62,150 bases of DNA from CAZVUW01 sp964629825 (GCA_964629825.1 CAZVUW010000004.1:1-62150), one strand, 5' to 3'; positions 16,643 to 26,111 are shown, numbered from the stretch's first letter. The notes: generated by a model from the sequence alone, not told the origin. Numbers and translations: made by a program.

Positions 16643-18043
16643 ATGTCGCACTCCGACCTGGTCGTCCTCGGAGGAGGTCCGGGCGGCTACGCGGCCGCGC
16701 TGCGCGCCGCCGTCCGCGGCCTGTCGGTCACCCTGGTGGAATCCGACAAGGTGGGTGGGACCTGCCTGCACCGCGGCTGCATCCCATCGAAGGCGATGCT
16801 GCACGTGGCCCAGGTGGCCGACAGCGCCCGCGACGCGGGCCGGCTCGGCCTGGACCTTACCGTCGGACCCGTCGACGTCGCGCGCATGGGCGCCTTCCGC
16901 GACAAGGTCCAGAACCAGCTGTGGAAGGGCCTGGAGACGGTCCTGCGCGGCCGGGACATACGGGTGGTGCAAGGCCGCGGCCGGCTCGCCGACGACGGCC
17001 GGACCGTGCTCGTGGACGGCGCGGACGGCAGCGAGCGCGTCTCCGGGCGCAACCTCGTGCTGGCCACGGGTTCGCGGGTTCGCAGCCTGCCCGGCGTCGC
17101 GGTGGACGGCCGCGTCGTCATCACCTCCGACGAGGCCACCCGATTGGCGCGCGTCCCGCGCCGCGCGCTGGTGATCGGCTCGGGCGCCGTCGGTCTGGAG
17201 TTCGCCTCGCTGTTCCGCAGCCTCGGTGCGGAAGAGGTCATCGTGGTCGAGGCACTGGAGCGGATCGCCCCGCTCGAGGACGCCGACCTGTCTAAGCAGC
17301 TGGCCCGCAGCTTCCGCCGTCGCGGCATCACCACGATCGCTCCGGCCATGGTCGAGTCCGTCACGGTCGACGGCGACGAGGCCGTCGTCGCGGTGCGCTC
17401 AGGCGCGGACGAGCGGCGCTTCGCGGTAGACACCGTGCTGGTGGCCGTCGGGCGGGCCCCCAACACAGACGACATCGGGTTGGAGCCGCTCGGCATCACC
17501 GACGAGCGCGGCTACGTGAAGGTCGACGAGCTGTGCCGGACCAGCGTGGAGGGCGTCTACGCCGTCGGTGACCTGCTCGCGCCGCCCGCCCTGGCCCTGG
17601 CCCACGCCGGGTTCGCCGAGGGCTTCCTGGCCGCCGACCACATCGCCGGCGAGGCCGTCCAGCCGATCGACTACACGAAGGTGCCGCGCGTCACCTACAC
17701 CTCGCCAGAGGTCGCCTCCGTCGGCCTCACCGAGGCGCAGGCGGTCGAGCGCCACGGCGCGGCCAAGGCCACCAGCTACTCGCTGCGCGGCAACGCGAAG
17801 GGCATCATCGCCGGCTCCGACGGCTTCGTGAAGGTCGTCACCGGCGGGCCGGAGGGCGCCGTGCTCGGTGTCCACGTGATCGGACCGCACGCGACCGACC
17901 TCATCGCCGAGGCGCAGCTGATCACCGCCTGGGAGGCCCTGCCGGCCGAGGTCGCCCAGCTCGTCCACCCCCACCCGACGCTCGCGGAGGCCATGGGCGA
18001 GGCGCACCTGGCGGCTGCGGGCACACCGTTCCACACGCACTGA
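16643..18043 (+). CDS. lpdA: Dihydrolipoyl dehydrogenase (E3)
   Basis: FAD enzyme that reoxidises the dihydrolipoyl group of E2 using NAD+. The N-terminal dinucleotide fold is VVLGGGPGGYAAALRA. The redox disulfide is Cys41/Cys46 in GGTCLHRGCIPSK. The NAD-binding motif is ALVIGSGAVGLEFA. VYAVGDLLAPPALALAHAG is the second FAD contact. The interface domain carries the catalytic His/Glu of HPHPTLAEAMGE. It is 466 aa, standard length. ATG 16643 lies 10 bp after the E2 stop, closing the four-gene operon; the next gene starts 12 bp later and may be read through. In many actinobacteria one Lpd serves several complexes, so it may not be dedicated to this one. Confidence 0.96.
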   Translation: MSHSDLVVLGGGPGGYAAALRAAVRGLSVTLVESDKVGGTCLHRGCIPSKAMLHVAQVADSARDAGRLGLDLTVGPVDVARMGAFRDKVQNQLWKGLETVLRGRDIRVVQGRGRLADDGRTVLVDGADGSERVSGRNLVLATGSRVRSLPGVAVDGRVVITSDEATRLARVPRRALVIGSGAVGLEFASLFRSLGAEEVIVVEALERIAPLEDADLSKQLARSFRRRGITTIAPAMVESVTVDGDEAVVAVRSGADERRFAVDTVLVAVGRAPNTDDIGLEPLGITDERGYVKVDELCRTSVEGVYAVGDLLAPPALALAHAGFAEGFLAADHIAGEAVQPIDYTKVPRVTYTSPEVASVGLTEAQAVERHGAAKATSYSLRGNAKGIIAGSDGFVKVVTGGPEGAVLGVHVIGPHATDLIAEAQLITAWEALPAEVAQLVHPHPTLAEAMGEAHLAAAGTPFHTH

Positions 18044-18054
18044 CCACGAGCCGC

Positions 18055-19278
18055 GTGCGCACCCTCACCCGCGACCAGGCACGGCGGATCGCCCTGGCCG
18101 CGGCGGGCTTCGCGCAGCCGCGCCCGAGCGGGCGGGTGGACGCCCGGCATGTCCGCCGCGCGGTCCGGACCATGGGCGCGCTGCAGATCGACGCCGTCAA
18201 CGCGGTGGCCCGCGCACACCTGCTGACCCTGCACGCCCGCCTCGGCGCGTTCGAGCCGCGTCTGCTGGATCACACGGCGTACCGGCGTCGCGAGCTGTTC
18301 GAGTACTGGGCGCATGAGGCCGCCTACGTGCCCGTGGATCTGCACCCGCTCCTGCGGCCGCGCATGGCCTCCTACCCGCTGGGCCGCTGGGCCCGGATGC
18401 TGCTGGAGGAGGAGCCGGACTACATCGACCGCGTGCTGGCCGAGGTCGCGGAGCGCGGGCCGCTCAGCGCCTCCGAGCTGAGCGACCCGGGTGAGCGCCG
18501 CGGATCCTGGTGGGGCTGGTCCAAGGGCAAGGTGGCGCTGGAGCGGCTGTTCGCCAACGGCCAGGTGAGCGTCGCGGGCCGGCGCAGCTTCACGCGCCTG
18601 TACGACCTCACCGAGCGCGTGATCCCCCCCGACATCCTGGCGCTGCCCACACCCGATCGGGACGAGGCCGAACGCGAGCTGATCGCCATCGCGGCGGCCT
18701 GCACCGGTGTGGCCGCCGCCGGGGATCTGGCCGATCACTTCCGCATCCCGATCGCTCGGGCGAGGCCGCTGATCGCGGACCTCGTGCGGGCCGGGCGCCT
18801 GCGCGAGGTGGCCGTCGAGGGCTGGCGTGAGCCGGCCTACCTGCATCCGGAGGCGCGGCTGCCGCGGGCCGTGAGCGCACGAGCGCTGCTCAGCCCCTTC
18901 GACCCCGTCGTGTGGCACCGGCCCCGCGCCGAGCGGCTGTTCGACTTCCGCTACCGCATCGAGATCTACACGCCTGAGGCAAAGCGCGTGCACGGCTACT
19001 ACGTGCTGCCGTTCCTGCTCGGCGACCGGCTGGTCGCCCGGGTCGACGCGCGCGCCGACCGAGCGCGCCGGGTGCTGCTCATCCCGGGGGCCTTCGCAGA
19101 GGAGCACGTGGGCTGCCGGTCCCAGCAGGTGGCCGACGAGCTGGCGCGGTCGCTGGAGGAGCTGGCCGCGTGGCTGGATCTTGACGCCGTCGAAGTCGGC
19201 GACCGCGGTGATCTCGCGAGGTCGCTGCGGCGCAGCCTCGCCAGCCTGGGCGAGGGCGGCGCGGTCGGCGGTGCTTGA
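18055..19278 (+). CDS. YcaQ/AlkX-like winged-helix DNA glycosylase family protein
   Basis: Belongs to the winged-helix family of AlkZ/YcaQ, DNA glycosylases that excise alkylated bases and unhook interstrand crosslinks. Evidence: the catalytic QxD motif appears as LQIDAVN (Q44-I-D46), followed by RRRELFEYWAHEA near residue 80, and the C-terminal block LLSPFDPVVWHRPRAERLF then RIEIYTPEAKRVHGYYVLPFL, which is strongly conserved in YcaQ. It is 407 aa, normal for the family. GTG 18055 is 12 bp after lpdA. The link to the dehydrogenase operon is probably only positional. The crosslink-repair function is transferred from the family and depends on the intact Q and D, which are present here. Confidence 0.87.
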   Translation: MRTLTRDQARRIALAAAGFAQPRPSGRVDARHVRRAVRTMGALQIDAVNAVARAHLLTLHARLGAFEPRLLDHTAYRRRELFEYWAHEAAYVPVDLHPLLRPRMASYPLGRWARMLLEEEPDYIDRVLAEVAERGPLSASELSDPGERRGSWWGWSKGKVALERLFANGQVSVAGRRSFTRLYDLTERVIPPDILALPTPDRDEAERELIAIAAACTGVAAAGDLADHFRIPIARARPLIADLVRAGRLREVAVEGWREPAYLHPEARLPRAVSARALLSPFDPVVWHRPRAERLFDFRYRIEIYTPEAKRVHGYYVLPFLLGDRLVARVDARADRARRVLLIPGAFAEEHVGCRSQQVADELARSLEELAAWLDLDAVEVGDRGDLARSLRRSLASLGEGGAVGGA

Positions 19279-19356
19279 ACTGCTCGCCGTCGTCGGCGAC
19301 CCTCGGCTGCAGCCCACGCGGTCGCGTGGAGCGATGAGGCCGGGAGCAGGAGGGAC

Positions 19357-19941
19357 GTGGAGGCGCAGGGAGTCGAGGACCACGGCGGCGCGGCGTCGTT
19401 CCCGCGCGTGCCCGGCTACGCCTGGACCTGGTTCCAGCGCTCGCGCCCAGTGGTCGTCGAGGCCGCGCGGCGGCTGACGGGCCGACCGCCCTCACCGGGG
19501 TTCGTCGACGACCTGCGGGCGGCCTTCAGCAACGACCGGTTCACCCGTGATGTCGTGATCGGGGTCGTCGCGGACGTCGCGTTCTCCGGCCGCGTGCCGA
19601 CGCGGCGCCCGCCGGGGGCGTCCTGGGACCGCGGCCTGACCTGGTGGGCGGCGGCGCTGGCAGGCACCACCCCAGCGGAGTTCGAGTCGCGCTCTGGCGC
19701 CCCCGTGCCCAGCCAGCACCGCCTGTTCGACACCGGCGCGACCGCGCAGCCCCAGCCCGACCCGGCCGGCCTGACGGAGCGGGCGCGCAGGCACGCCGCC
19801 CAGCGGCTGGCCCAGTCGCCGGAGCGCGCGGCCCTGGCCGCGGCCCTGCGAGAGCTGCTCGAGAGCGCCGAGTCGGACCAGATCCCCGCCAGCGCCGTCC
19901 GCCAGCTCCTGGCACAGCTGGAGAACCCGCCCAGCCCGTAG
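19357..19941 (+). CDS. Conserved-looking hypothetical protein (194 aa)
   Basis: I do not recognise this gene. GTG 19357 is preceded by AGGAGGGAC, one of the best ribosome sites in the window, which supports translation. The product is soluble, with a Trp-rich start (YAWTWFQRSRPVV), an RRP-type basic turn, a run of Gln/Pro near residue 130 and an Ala/Leu/Arg helix at the end (ERAALAAALRELLESAE). No catalytic motif or membrane segment is visible. It lies 79 bp after the YcaQ-like gene and 58 bp before the SNF2 helicase gene, so it could be part of a DNA-metabolism cluster. The function is unknown. Confidence 0.65.
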   Translation: MEAQGVEDHGGAASFPRVPGYAWTWFQRSRPVVVEAARRLTGRPPSPGFVDDLRAAFSNDRFTRDVVIGVVADVAFSGRVPTRRPPGASWDRGLTWWAAALAGTTPAEFESRSGAPVPSQHRLFDTGATAQPQPDPAGLTERARRHAAQRLAQSPERAALAAALRELLESAESDQIPASAVRQLLAQLENPPSP

Positions 19942-19998
19942 TGCAGCGCGGTCCGCGAGGCGACCCGCCCTCGCTGGACACCTGCCCTTGCGGGTAGC

Positions 19999-22900
19999 GT
20001 GGGAGGACTCCGTTTCCAGCGCAGGAAGGGCTCGACCCTGTTCTCCTCCCAAGCCATCTTCGAGCCGAAGCCCGCCCACCCGAGCCGCTCGAGCCTGGTG
20101 CTGTATCGGCCCGGCGCAGACACCTCGGCCGTGCTCGAGGACGCGGCTTCGCTGGGGTTCGGACAGGCGTGCCCCGGGATCGTCGAGGTCGCCTGGCCGC
20201 GCGAGGGGGCGCCCGAGATCACCAGCGCACCCGCCGTGCGCGTGCCGCTGGCCGAGGCGCTGCCGGTGCTGCTGCGGGTGCCCGATCAAGAGCTTCCCGC
20301 CTGGCGCAGGCACCCCGACTCGCTGCTGGGCTGGTCGCTGGCGGCCCAGCTCGGAGTGCAGATGGTGGCGCTCCAGAACATCGCCCCCACGCTGGTGCGC
20401 GGCGAGGAAGAGAGCGCGGTGCACGGCGTCTGGAGGGCGCTGCTGGAGGAGCATCCGCGCAGCCAGGCGATCGCCGACCGCATCGCTTCTGCGCTGCCCC
20501 CGGCCGCCCACGCGCTGCACCGTGGCAACGGCGCGGTGTGGTCGGCCCACGGCCTGCTCGAGGCGTTCCTCGACGCCATCGCGGACCTGCTGGCGCGCGA
20601 CCCGGAGATCGCTCCGGACCGCGGCGGTCGACCGCGGGCGCGGCTGCTGCCGTGGACCGCGCGCTGGGCGGAGGCGGTCGTCGACCCCGCCGACCCGACC
20701 GTCCCGCTGCGCGACGACGCGGATGACCTGCTGGCCGGCATCGCCGCCTGGCATGGGAGCGACAGCGCCGGGGGCGGCGATCTGACCGAGCTGCGCCTTG
20801 TGAGCCCCGACACCCAGGACGGGCCCTGGCGCCTGGAGTTCGCCGTCCGCACCGCCGACGGCGACCTGGTCGACGCTGCGGCGGTGTGGGCCGGCGCCGG
20901 CGCCGAGGCGAGCCTGCTGCAGGAGACGCTGCTGCGGGGGCTGGGGCGCTGCGCGCGGGTGTTCCCACCCCTCGACGCGGCGCTGCGCCAGCCGGCGCCG
21001 GTGGGTCAGGAGCTCGAGCTCGGGGAGGCCTGGGACTTCATCCGCGAGGCCGCGCCGCTTCTGGAGGGCAGCGACGTCATCGTGGTTCTGCCGGAGGACC
21101 TGGGAGAGGAGCCCCCACGGATCCGAGTGGTGCTGGACGACGAGTCCGAGGCGACGCCGGAGGCGGACGGCCTGGCGGCGGCGATCGGCCTGAACGGGAG
21201 CTCCGAGGGCGGCGCACCGGTCGCGGCGTTCCGCTGGGAGATCGTCCTCGGCGACGAGCCCATGGACGACGACGCGCTTGACGCGCTGCTGTCGCGCGGC
21301 GCACCGCTGGTGCGCTGGAACGACCGCTGGGTGCCGGTCGACCCGACCGTCCGAGAGCGGTTCTCGACCCTGTCGGGCGGCAGCCTGCCCCTGGCCGAGG
21401 CGCTGCTGCTGGGCCTGGCGGGAAGCGCCCCCGTGAGCGCGCTGCCGGGCAACGACCTGCCCGACGGTCCGTCCGACACCGTCCCGGTTGCGGCGAGCGG
21501 GCGCCTGTCCGGGCTGCTCGAGCGCCTCGCCGACGTGGCGCAGTCCGGTCCGCGGGAGCTGCATCCGGACGGCTTCGTCGGCGCGCTGCGGCCCTATCAG
21601 GCGCGCGGGGTGGCCTGGCTTCAGGGCATGGCGCAGCTCGGTCTCGGCGCCGTCCTGGCCGACTCGATGGGCCTCGGCAAGACCATCCAGCTGATCGCCC
21701 ACCTGCTCTGCCGGGGCGTCGAGGGCCCCCACCTGGTCGTCTGCCCCACCTCCGTCGTCGGCAACTGGGAGCGCGAGCTGGCGCGCTTCGCGCCCGACCT
21801 GGAGGTGACCCACTTCCACGGCCCCGACCGGCCCGCCGAGCTCAAGGACCTGCGCGGCGTGGTCGTGACCAGCTACGGCGTCGTCCGGCGCGACACCGAC
21901 GTCCTCGCGGCGGTGGACTGGGACGTCGTGACCCTCGACGAGGCCCAGCACGTCAAGAACCCGGCCACGGCCGGGGCGAGGGCGGTCCGCAAGCTGCGCG
22001 CTCGGCAGGTGGTGGTGCTGACCGGCACGCCGCTGGAGAACCGGCTGTCAGAGCTGTGGAGCCTGCTCGACGTCACCAACCCGGGGCTGCTCGGCAGCCG
22101 GGCGCGCTTCGCCAAGCGCTACATCGCACCGATCGAAGGTCGGCGCGACCCCACGGCGGCCGCCCGGCTGCGCCGCATCGTCGCCCCGTTCGTGCTGCGC
22201 CGGGAGAAGACCGATCCGGCCGTGGTCAGCGACCTGCCGCCCAAGATCGAGCGCACGGTGCCGTGTCCGCTGACCCCGGAGCAGGCACGCATGTACCAGG
22301 AGGCCGTTGACGGCGTGCTCGGCGACCGCGCGGGCAAGAGCGCGCTTGAGGGCGCCAGCGCGATGGAGCGGCGCGGGCGCGTGCTGGCGCTGCTGACCAA
22401 GCTGAAGCAGATCTGCAACCACCCGGTGCACGCGCACGGCGTCGACGGGCCGGTCTCCGCGGAGGAGCTCGCGGGGCGGTCCGGCAAGCTGGCCGCGGCG
22501 CGGGAGATCGTGGAGGAGGCCACGGGCGCCGGCGATCAGGTCCTCGTGTTCACGCAGTTCGTCGAGATGGGCCGGCTGCTCGTCACCCAGCTCAGCGCCG
22601 ACCTCGGCGTCGAGATCCCGTTCCTGCACGGCGGGGTCCCCGCCCGCAAGCGCGACGAGCTGGTGGCCGCGTTCCAGGGGGAGTCCACGGACGAGGCACC
22701 CCCCGTGCTGGTCGTCAGCCTCCGCGCCGGCGGCACCGGCCTGAACCTGACGGCCGCGACACACGTCCTGCACTACGACCGCTGGTGGAACCCGGCGGTC
22801 GAGGACCAGGCCACCGACCGCGCCCACCGCATCGGCCAGAGCCGCACCGTCGAGGTCCACAAGCTGGTCACGGCCGGCACCATCGAGGAGCGCGTGGCCG

Positions 22901-23097
22901 ACCTGCTCGAGCGCAAGCGCGCCCTGGCCGACGCCGTGGTCGGCGCGGGCGAGCAGTGGATCACCGAGCTCGGCGACGACGAGCTGCGCGAGCTCGTGGC
23001 CCTGTCCGCCGTCGGCGAGGAGATCGAGGACGACTACGGCGACGACGGCCTTGATCCGGCCGCGGATCTCGCCTTTGCAGAACAGGAGGCGAGCTGA
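19999..23097 (+). CDS. SNF2/RapA-family helicase-like ATPase
   Basis: Large (1032 aa) DEAD/DEAH-type ATPase. The N-terminal ~520 residues form the SNF2-associated region, with no recognisable enzymatic motif. The core starts with LRPYQARGVAWL, then Walker A DSMGLGKTIQ, LDEAQHVKNP (motif II, DEAQ), LTGTPLENRL (III), and the C-terminal lobe with FTQFVEMGRLL, VVSLRAGGTGLNLT and ATDRAHRIGQSR (motif VI). Such ATPases remodel DNA-protein or RNA polymerase complexes rather than unwind DNA. The start is uncertain: GTG 19999 is the longest option, and other starts lie inside the unconserved N-terminus. It overlaps the next gene by one base. Paired SNF2-SWIM genes are common in actinobacteria. Confidence 0.93.
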   Translation: MGGLRFQRRKGSTLFSSQAIFEPKPAHPSRSSLVLYRPGADTSAVLEDAASLGFGQACPGIVEVAWPREGAPEITSAPAVRVPLAEALPVLLRVPDQELPAWRRHPDSLLGWSLAAQLGVQMVALQNIAPTLVRGEEESAVHGVWRALLEEHPRSQAIADRIASALPPAAHALHRGNGAVWSAHGLLEAFLDAIADLLARDPEIAPDRGGRPRARLLPWTARWAEAVVDPADPTVPLRDDADDLLAGIAAWHGSDSAGGGDLTELRLVSPDTQDGPWRLEFAVRTADGDLVDAAAVWAGAGAEASLLQETLLRGLGRCARVFPPLDAALRQPAPVGQELELGEAWDFIREAAPLLEGSDVIVVLPEDLGEEPPRIRVVLDDESEATPEADGLAAAIGLNGSSEGGAPVAAFRWEIVLGDEPMDDDALDALLSRGAPLVRWNDRWVPVDPTVRERFSTLSGGSLPLAEALLLGLAGSAPVSALPGNDLPDGPSDTVPVAASGRLSGLLERLADVAQSGPRELHPDGFVGALRPYQARGVAWLQGMAQLGLGAVLADSMGLGKTIQLIAHLLCRGVEGPHLVVCPTSVVGNWERELARFAPDLEVTHFHGPDRPAELKDLRGVVVTSYGVVRRDTDVLAAVDWDVVTLDEAQHVKNPATAGARAVRKLRARQVVVLTGTPLENRLSELWSLLDVTNPGLLGSRARFAKRYIAPIEGRRDPTAAARLRRIVAPFVLRREKTDPAVVSDLPPKIERTVPCPLTPEQARMYQEAVDGVLGDRAGKSALEGASAMERRGRVLALLTKLKQICNHPVHAHGVDGPVSAEELAGRSGKLAAAREIVEEATGAGDQVLVFTQFVEMGRLLVTQLSADLGVEIPFLHGGVPARKRDELVAAFQGESTDEAPPVLVVSLRAGGTGLNLTAATHVLHYDRWWNPAVEDQATDRAHRIGQSRTVEVHKLVTAGTIEERVADLLERKRALADAVVGAGEQWITELGDDELRELVALSAVGEEIEDDYGDDGLDPAADLAFAEQEAS

Positions 23098-23864
23098 TGG
23101 CGCTGAACGACAACCCTTCCGGCTGGGCCACCCGGTGGCTCGAGCTGCTGGGGCGCGACGAGTCCGACCCGCGCCGGGCGAACCAGGGGCGGGCCTTCCA
23201 GCGCTCGGGGCGGGTGTCCGCAGTGCGCGTGGACGCCGGGCGTGTGGTCGGCCAGGTGCAGGGCTCGCGCGCCACCCCGTACCTGGTCGAGGTGCTCCTG
23301 CCGGTGCTGGACGAGCGGGGTTGGCGGGTCGTGGTGGACACCATCGCCGGCCAGGTGCGCCACTCCGCCCGCCTGCTCGCCGGGCAGCACCCCGAGGGCC
23401 TCGAGGACGATCTGGCCGAGCTCGGGGTCGAGCTGTTCGGGCGCACCGACCAGCTCGACGCCCGCTGCGCCTGCGGCGAGGCCGAGCTGCCGTGCGCGCA
23501 CGTGATCGCCCTATGGGAGGACGTGGCCGAGCGGCTCGACAGCGACCCGTTCGTCCTGCTGCGGCTGCGCGGCCGCGGCCGTGAGCGGCTCCTCGCCGAG
23601 CTGTCGGCCGTGCGTCGGCGCGAGGCCGCCGAGGATCCCAAGTCGACCGACCCGGCGTCCCTGACCACGGCGAGCTGGACACGGGCGCCGCGCAGCCTCG
23701 GCGACCTGGGGCTCGGCCTGCCGCCGCGGCCCGAGACGCCCGCCGGCCTGCTACGTCTGCTCGGCGACCCGCCGGGCTGGGCGGGCAACGTCAGCGCCTG
23801 GGATCTGTTCCGACCCGCGGTGGTGGCGGCCTCTGAGCGCGCACGGAGGCTGCTGGAGGGCTGA
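23097..23864 (+). CDS. SWIM zinc-finger protein, partner of the SNF2 helicase
   Basis: 255 aa with a SWIM-type zinc-binding motif CACGEAELPCAHVIAL (CxC...CxH) near residue 125. The SWIM fold binds DNA or proteins. The N-terminus has RRANQGRAFQRSGRV, a positively charged stretch, and the C-terminus contains a helical Ala/Arg-rich tail. The ATG overlaps the helicase stop (TGATG) and has GGAGG upstream, so translation is coupled and a common complex is likely. The family is known from actinobacteria as the neighbour of SNF2 ATPases, function unproven. Convergent with the DUF4235 gene, the stop codons being only a few bases apart. Confidence 0.88.
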   Translation: MALNDNPSGWATRWLELLGRDESDPRRANQGRAFQRSGRVSAVRVDAGRVVGQVQGSRATPYLVEVLLPVLDERGWRVVVDTIAGQVRHSARLLAGQHPEGLEDDLAELGVELFGRTDQLDARCACGEAELPCAHVIALWEDVAERLDSDPFVLLRLRGRGRERLLAELSAVRRREAAEDPKSTDPASLTTASWTRAPRSLGDLGLGLPPRPETPAGLLRLLGDPPGWAGNVSAWDLFRPAVVAASERARRLLEG

Positions 23865-23870
23865 GCCCGT

Positions 23871-24398
23871 CTAGGCGCGCAGCCCCGGCGGGCGGTCGCC
23901 GGTGGCGCGCTGCCAGCCCGCGGCCGCCGCCCGTGCGGCGACGATCTTCATCACCGCCGCGGTGGCGCCCGTGAAGAGCGTCCAGGCGAGCGCCTCGCCC
24001 CAGCTCGTGTCGGGGTCGGCAGGGTTCACCGGGGGGTCGCTGTGCCGGGCGGACTTCCACAGCGCCGTCAGCGCCTTCTGGGTGCCGAGCACCGCCAGCA
24101 CCGACGAACCCACCACCGCGACCTTCCAAGCCAGCTTCTCCACCGTGACCCCCATCTGCGCGCGCAGCTCGTAGTTCAGCTGCTCAAGATCGTGTCCAAG
24201 TCGCAGCCGTGCCCGCTCCACGTCGGCGACCATCGGCGCCAGGCCGTTCAGCGAGGCCGGCGTGGTCCGGCCCATGTCAACGGGCCGGTCTCCGGAGCGG
24301 CGCGGTGGCGCGGGCGTGCGGCCGCGGGTGGCCGGTCCGGGCTGCGGGATCTGCTCGCTGCCGGCCGCGGCCGGGCGGGCGGAGCGCGTGTCGCTCAT
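23871..24398 (-). CDS. DUF3618/DUF4235-type membrane protein
   Basis: Short actinobacterial envelope protein of about 175 aa. A Pro/Arg-rich disordered N-terminus leads to ERARLRLGHDLEQLNYELR, a DUF3618-like coiled start, and then a DUF4235-like part: hydrophobic KLAWKVAVVGSSVLAVLG, then SWGEALAWTLFTGATAAVMKIVA and a final WQRATGDRPPG. Two membrane segments are visible. ATG 24398 overlaps the stop of the upstream holin-X gene by ATGA, so the two are translated as a unit. Combination of both domains in one chain is unusual, but I cannot rule out that the DUF3618 match is only superficial. Function unknown; such pairs usually sit near cell-envelope stress genes, and the sigma gene is next door. 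Confidence 0.75.
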   Translation of the reverse strand: MSDTRSARPAAAGSEQIPQPGPATRGRTPAPPRRSGDRPVDMGRTTPASLNGLAPMVADVERARLRLGHDLEQLNYELRAQMGVTVEKLAWKVAVVGSSVLAVLGTQKALTALWKSARHSDPPVNPADPDTSWGEALAWTLFTGATAAVMKIVAARAAAAGWQRATGDRPPGLRA

Positions 24399-24850
24399 CG
24401 CCTGGTCAGGTGCTGCTTGGTCCACGCCAGATCCTCCTCGACGTTGCTCATGGTGGTCTCGACCGTCACGGCCTTGGAGAGCAGGCGTCGGCCAACCGTC
24501 ACCAGCACCACCGCCGCCGTCAGCAGCGCGACGCTCACGATCAGGGCGGACGCCCAGCCCGGCAGCCCGGCGACCTCGGCCAGCACGAAGCCGATGGTCA
24601 GCAGCAGTCCCAGCCCTGCGATACCCGCCAGCGCGCCCGCGGCGGCCAGCATCCCGGCACCGGCCGCCTTGGAGCGGACGCCCTCCAGGATCTCCGCCTT
24701 GGCGAGGGCGATCTCGGCCCGAACCAGCGCGCTCGCGTCCTCGGCGACCTTCTTCACCGCCTCCGCGGTCGTCATCGTCGGCGGCGGCCCGAACAGATTT
24801 CGCCGACCGTTTGACTGCGATTGAGTGCTCCCGTTGGGTGCTGCCGTCAT
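24395..24850 (-). CDS. Actinobacterial holin-X (phage holin 3_6) family membrane protein
   Basis: Member of the Phage_holin_3_6 (Actinobacterial Holin-X) family. The N-terminal helix reads KKVAEDASALVRAEIALAK, a typical family opening, then two transmembrane helices (GMLAAAGALAGIAGLGLLL and LIVSVALLTAAVVLVTVG) and a basic helix to the end. About 151 aa. Start chosen at ATG 24850; a longer frame to 24928 exists but begins with unconserved sequence. The family is chromosomal in actinobacteria and is not evidence for a prophage here: no other phage gene is present. Two-gene operon with the DUF4235 protein. No known enzymatic role. Confidence 0.85.
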   Translation of the reverse strand: MTAAPNGSTQSQSNGRRNLFGPPPTMTTAEAVKKVAEDASALVRAEIALAKAEILEGVRSKAAGAGMLAAAGALAGIAGLGLLLTIGFVLAEVAGLPGWASALIVSVALLTAAVVLVTVGRRLLSKAVTVETTMSNVEEDLAWTKQHLTRR

Positions 24851-25157
24851 GTGAACCTCGCATGTCCGGGCGAGGCGCCCGAATCCTCGCCATGTCAGCA
24901 TGGGCATTCCCCAGACGCCGACCTGCAACCGTCATGCCCGCAATCGCCCACCTGAGCGGGCGCAGGGCGCTACAGTGACCCGAGCGGAAAACGCTTGCCC
25001 GCGGCCCGCTGGGTCGTCGTAGGCTCTCGGGGCCTGCGCCGTCGCCATCGGTGTGGGAGCGGAACCTGCATCACCGTGAGCCCCGGCGCTTCGGAGCGCG
25101 GTCCCCGGCCGCCACCGGAGCAGGCTGCGGGTGGCTCGGGCGCGCCGCACGAGGAGG

Positions 25158-26102
25158 ATGACTGGCAACGTGGCCCAGATCGTCGAGGAGATGCCGCTGC
25201 ACGACCATGTGCAGCTGTACCTGCGGGAGATGGCTCGGACGGCCCTGCTCACGGCCGAGGAGGAGGTCGATCTAGCCAAGCGGTACGAGGCGGGACTCGA
25301 GGCTGAGCGACTCATAGCGGAGTCCAAGCGCCTGCCGGTGAAGCGCCGGCGCCAGCTGGTGCAGGTCGATCGCGACGGCAAGCGGGCCAAGGAGCGCCTC
25401 GTGCAGGCGAACCTGCGGCTGGTCGTATCCGTCGCCAAGCGCTATCAGGGCCAGGGGCTGCCGCTGCTGGACCTGATCCAGGAGGGCAACCTCGGGCTTC
25501 TGCGCGCGGTCGAGAAGTTCGACTACCGCCGCGGCTACAAGTTCTCGACCTACGCCACCTGGTGGATCCGCCAAGCCGTGGGGCGCGGCGTGGCCGACAA
25601 GGGCCGCACGATCCGCCTTCCGGTGCACATGATGGAGCGCGTCCGACGCGCTCTTTCCATGCAGCGCGACCTGGCCGAGGCGCTGGGCCGCGAGCCCTCG
25701 ATGGAGGAGCTCGCCGCCGAGCTCGGCGAGGACGTGGCCACGGTCGAGGAGCTGCTGACCTACGCCCGCACGCCCACGTCGCTCGAGACCCCGGTCGGCG
25801 AGGACGGCGACGCGGAGCTGGGCGACTTCATCGAGGACCGCAACGCCGAGGACCCGCTCGAGGTCGCCGCCAAGGGTCTGGCCCGCCAGGAGCTCCTAGA
25901 CGTGGTTGCAGGCCTGCCCGAGCGCGAGCGGATCATCCTGGAGCTGCGCTTCGGGCTGCTCGACGGCGAGGCGCGCACGCTCGACGACGTCGGCCGCTAC
26001 TTCGGCCTCACCCGCGAGCGCATCCGTCAGCTCGAGGCGCGAGCGCTGTCGAAGCTGCGCCACCCGTCGCGCGGCCGCGCGCTCAGCGACACCGCGGCCT
26101 AG
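25158..26102 (+). CDS. RNA polymerase sigma-70 factor, HrdB/SigB type
   Basis: Primary-like or group 2 sigma factor. Region 1.2 is VQLYLREMARTALLTAEEEVDLAKRYEAG, quoted in parts as LYLREMA and LLTAEEEVDLA. Region 2 has DLIQEGNLGLLRAVEKFD and KFSTYATWWIRQAV, which recognise the -10 element. Region 3 includes RLPVHMMERVRR. Region 4.2 ends with LRFGLLDGEART and LTRERIRQLEARAL, which bind -35. It lacks the long acidic N-terminal extension of the major SigA/HrdB, which favours an alternative group 2 factor. Start at ATG 25158; the SD GAGGAGG abuts it, so GTG 25131 or the later GTG 25173 are alternatives. A TACAGT box lies at 24971-24976, within the 300-base gap after the holin-X gene, and nothing else is visible there. 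Confidence 0.95.
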   Translation: MTGNVAQIVEEMPLHDHVQLYLREMARTALLTAEEEVDLAKRYEAGLEAERLIAESKRLPVKRRRQLVQVDRDGKRAKERLVQANLRLVVSVAKRYQGQGLPLLDLIQEGNLGLLRAVEKFDYRRGYKFSTYATWWIRQAVGRGVADKGRTIRLPVHMMERVRRALSMQRDLAEALGREPSMEELAAELGEDVATVEELLTYARTPTSLETPVGEDGDAELGDFIEDRNAEDPLEVAAKGLARQELLDVVAGLPERERIILELRFGLLDGEARTLDDVGRYFGLTRERIRQLEARALSKLRHPSRGRALSDTAA

Positions 26103-26111
26103 CCTGCCGCG

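Noticed and set aside
24395..24850. Prophage remnant
   Set aside because: The holin-X family is chromosomal in actinobacteria; no integrase, capsid or tail genes lie nearby.
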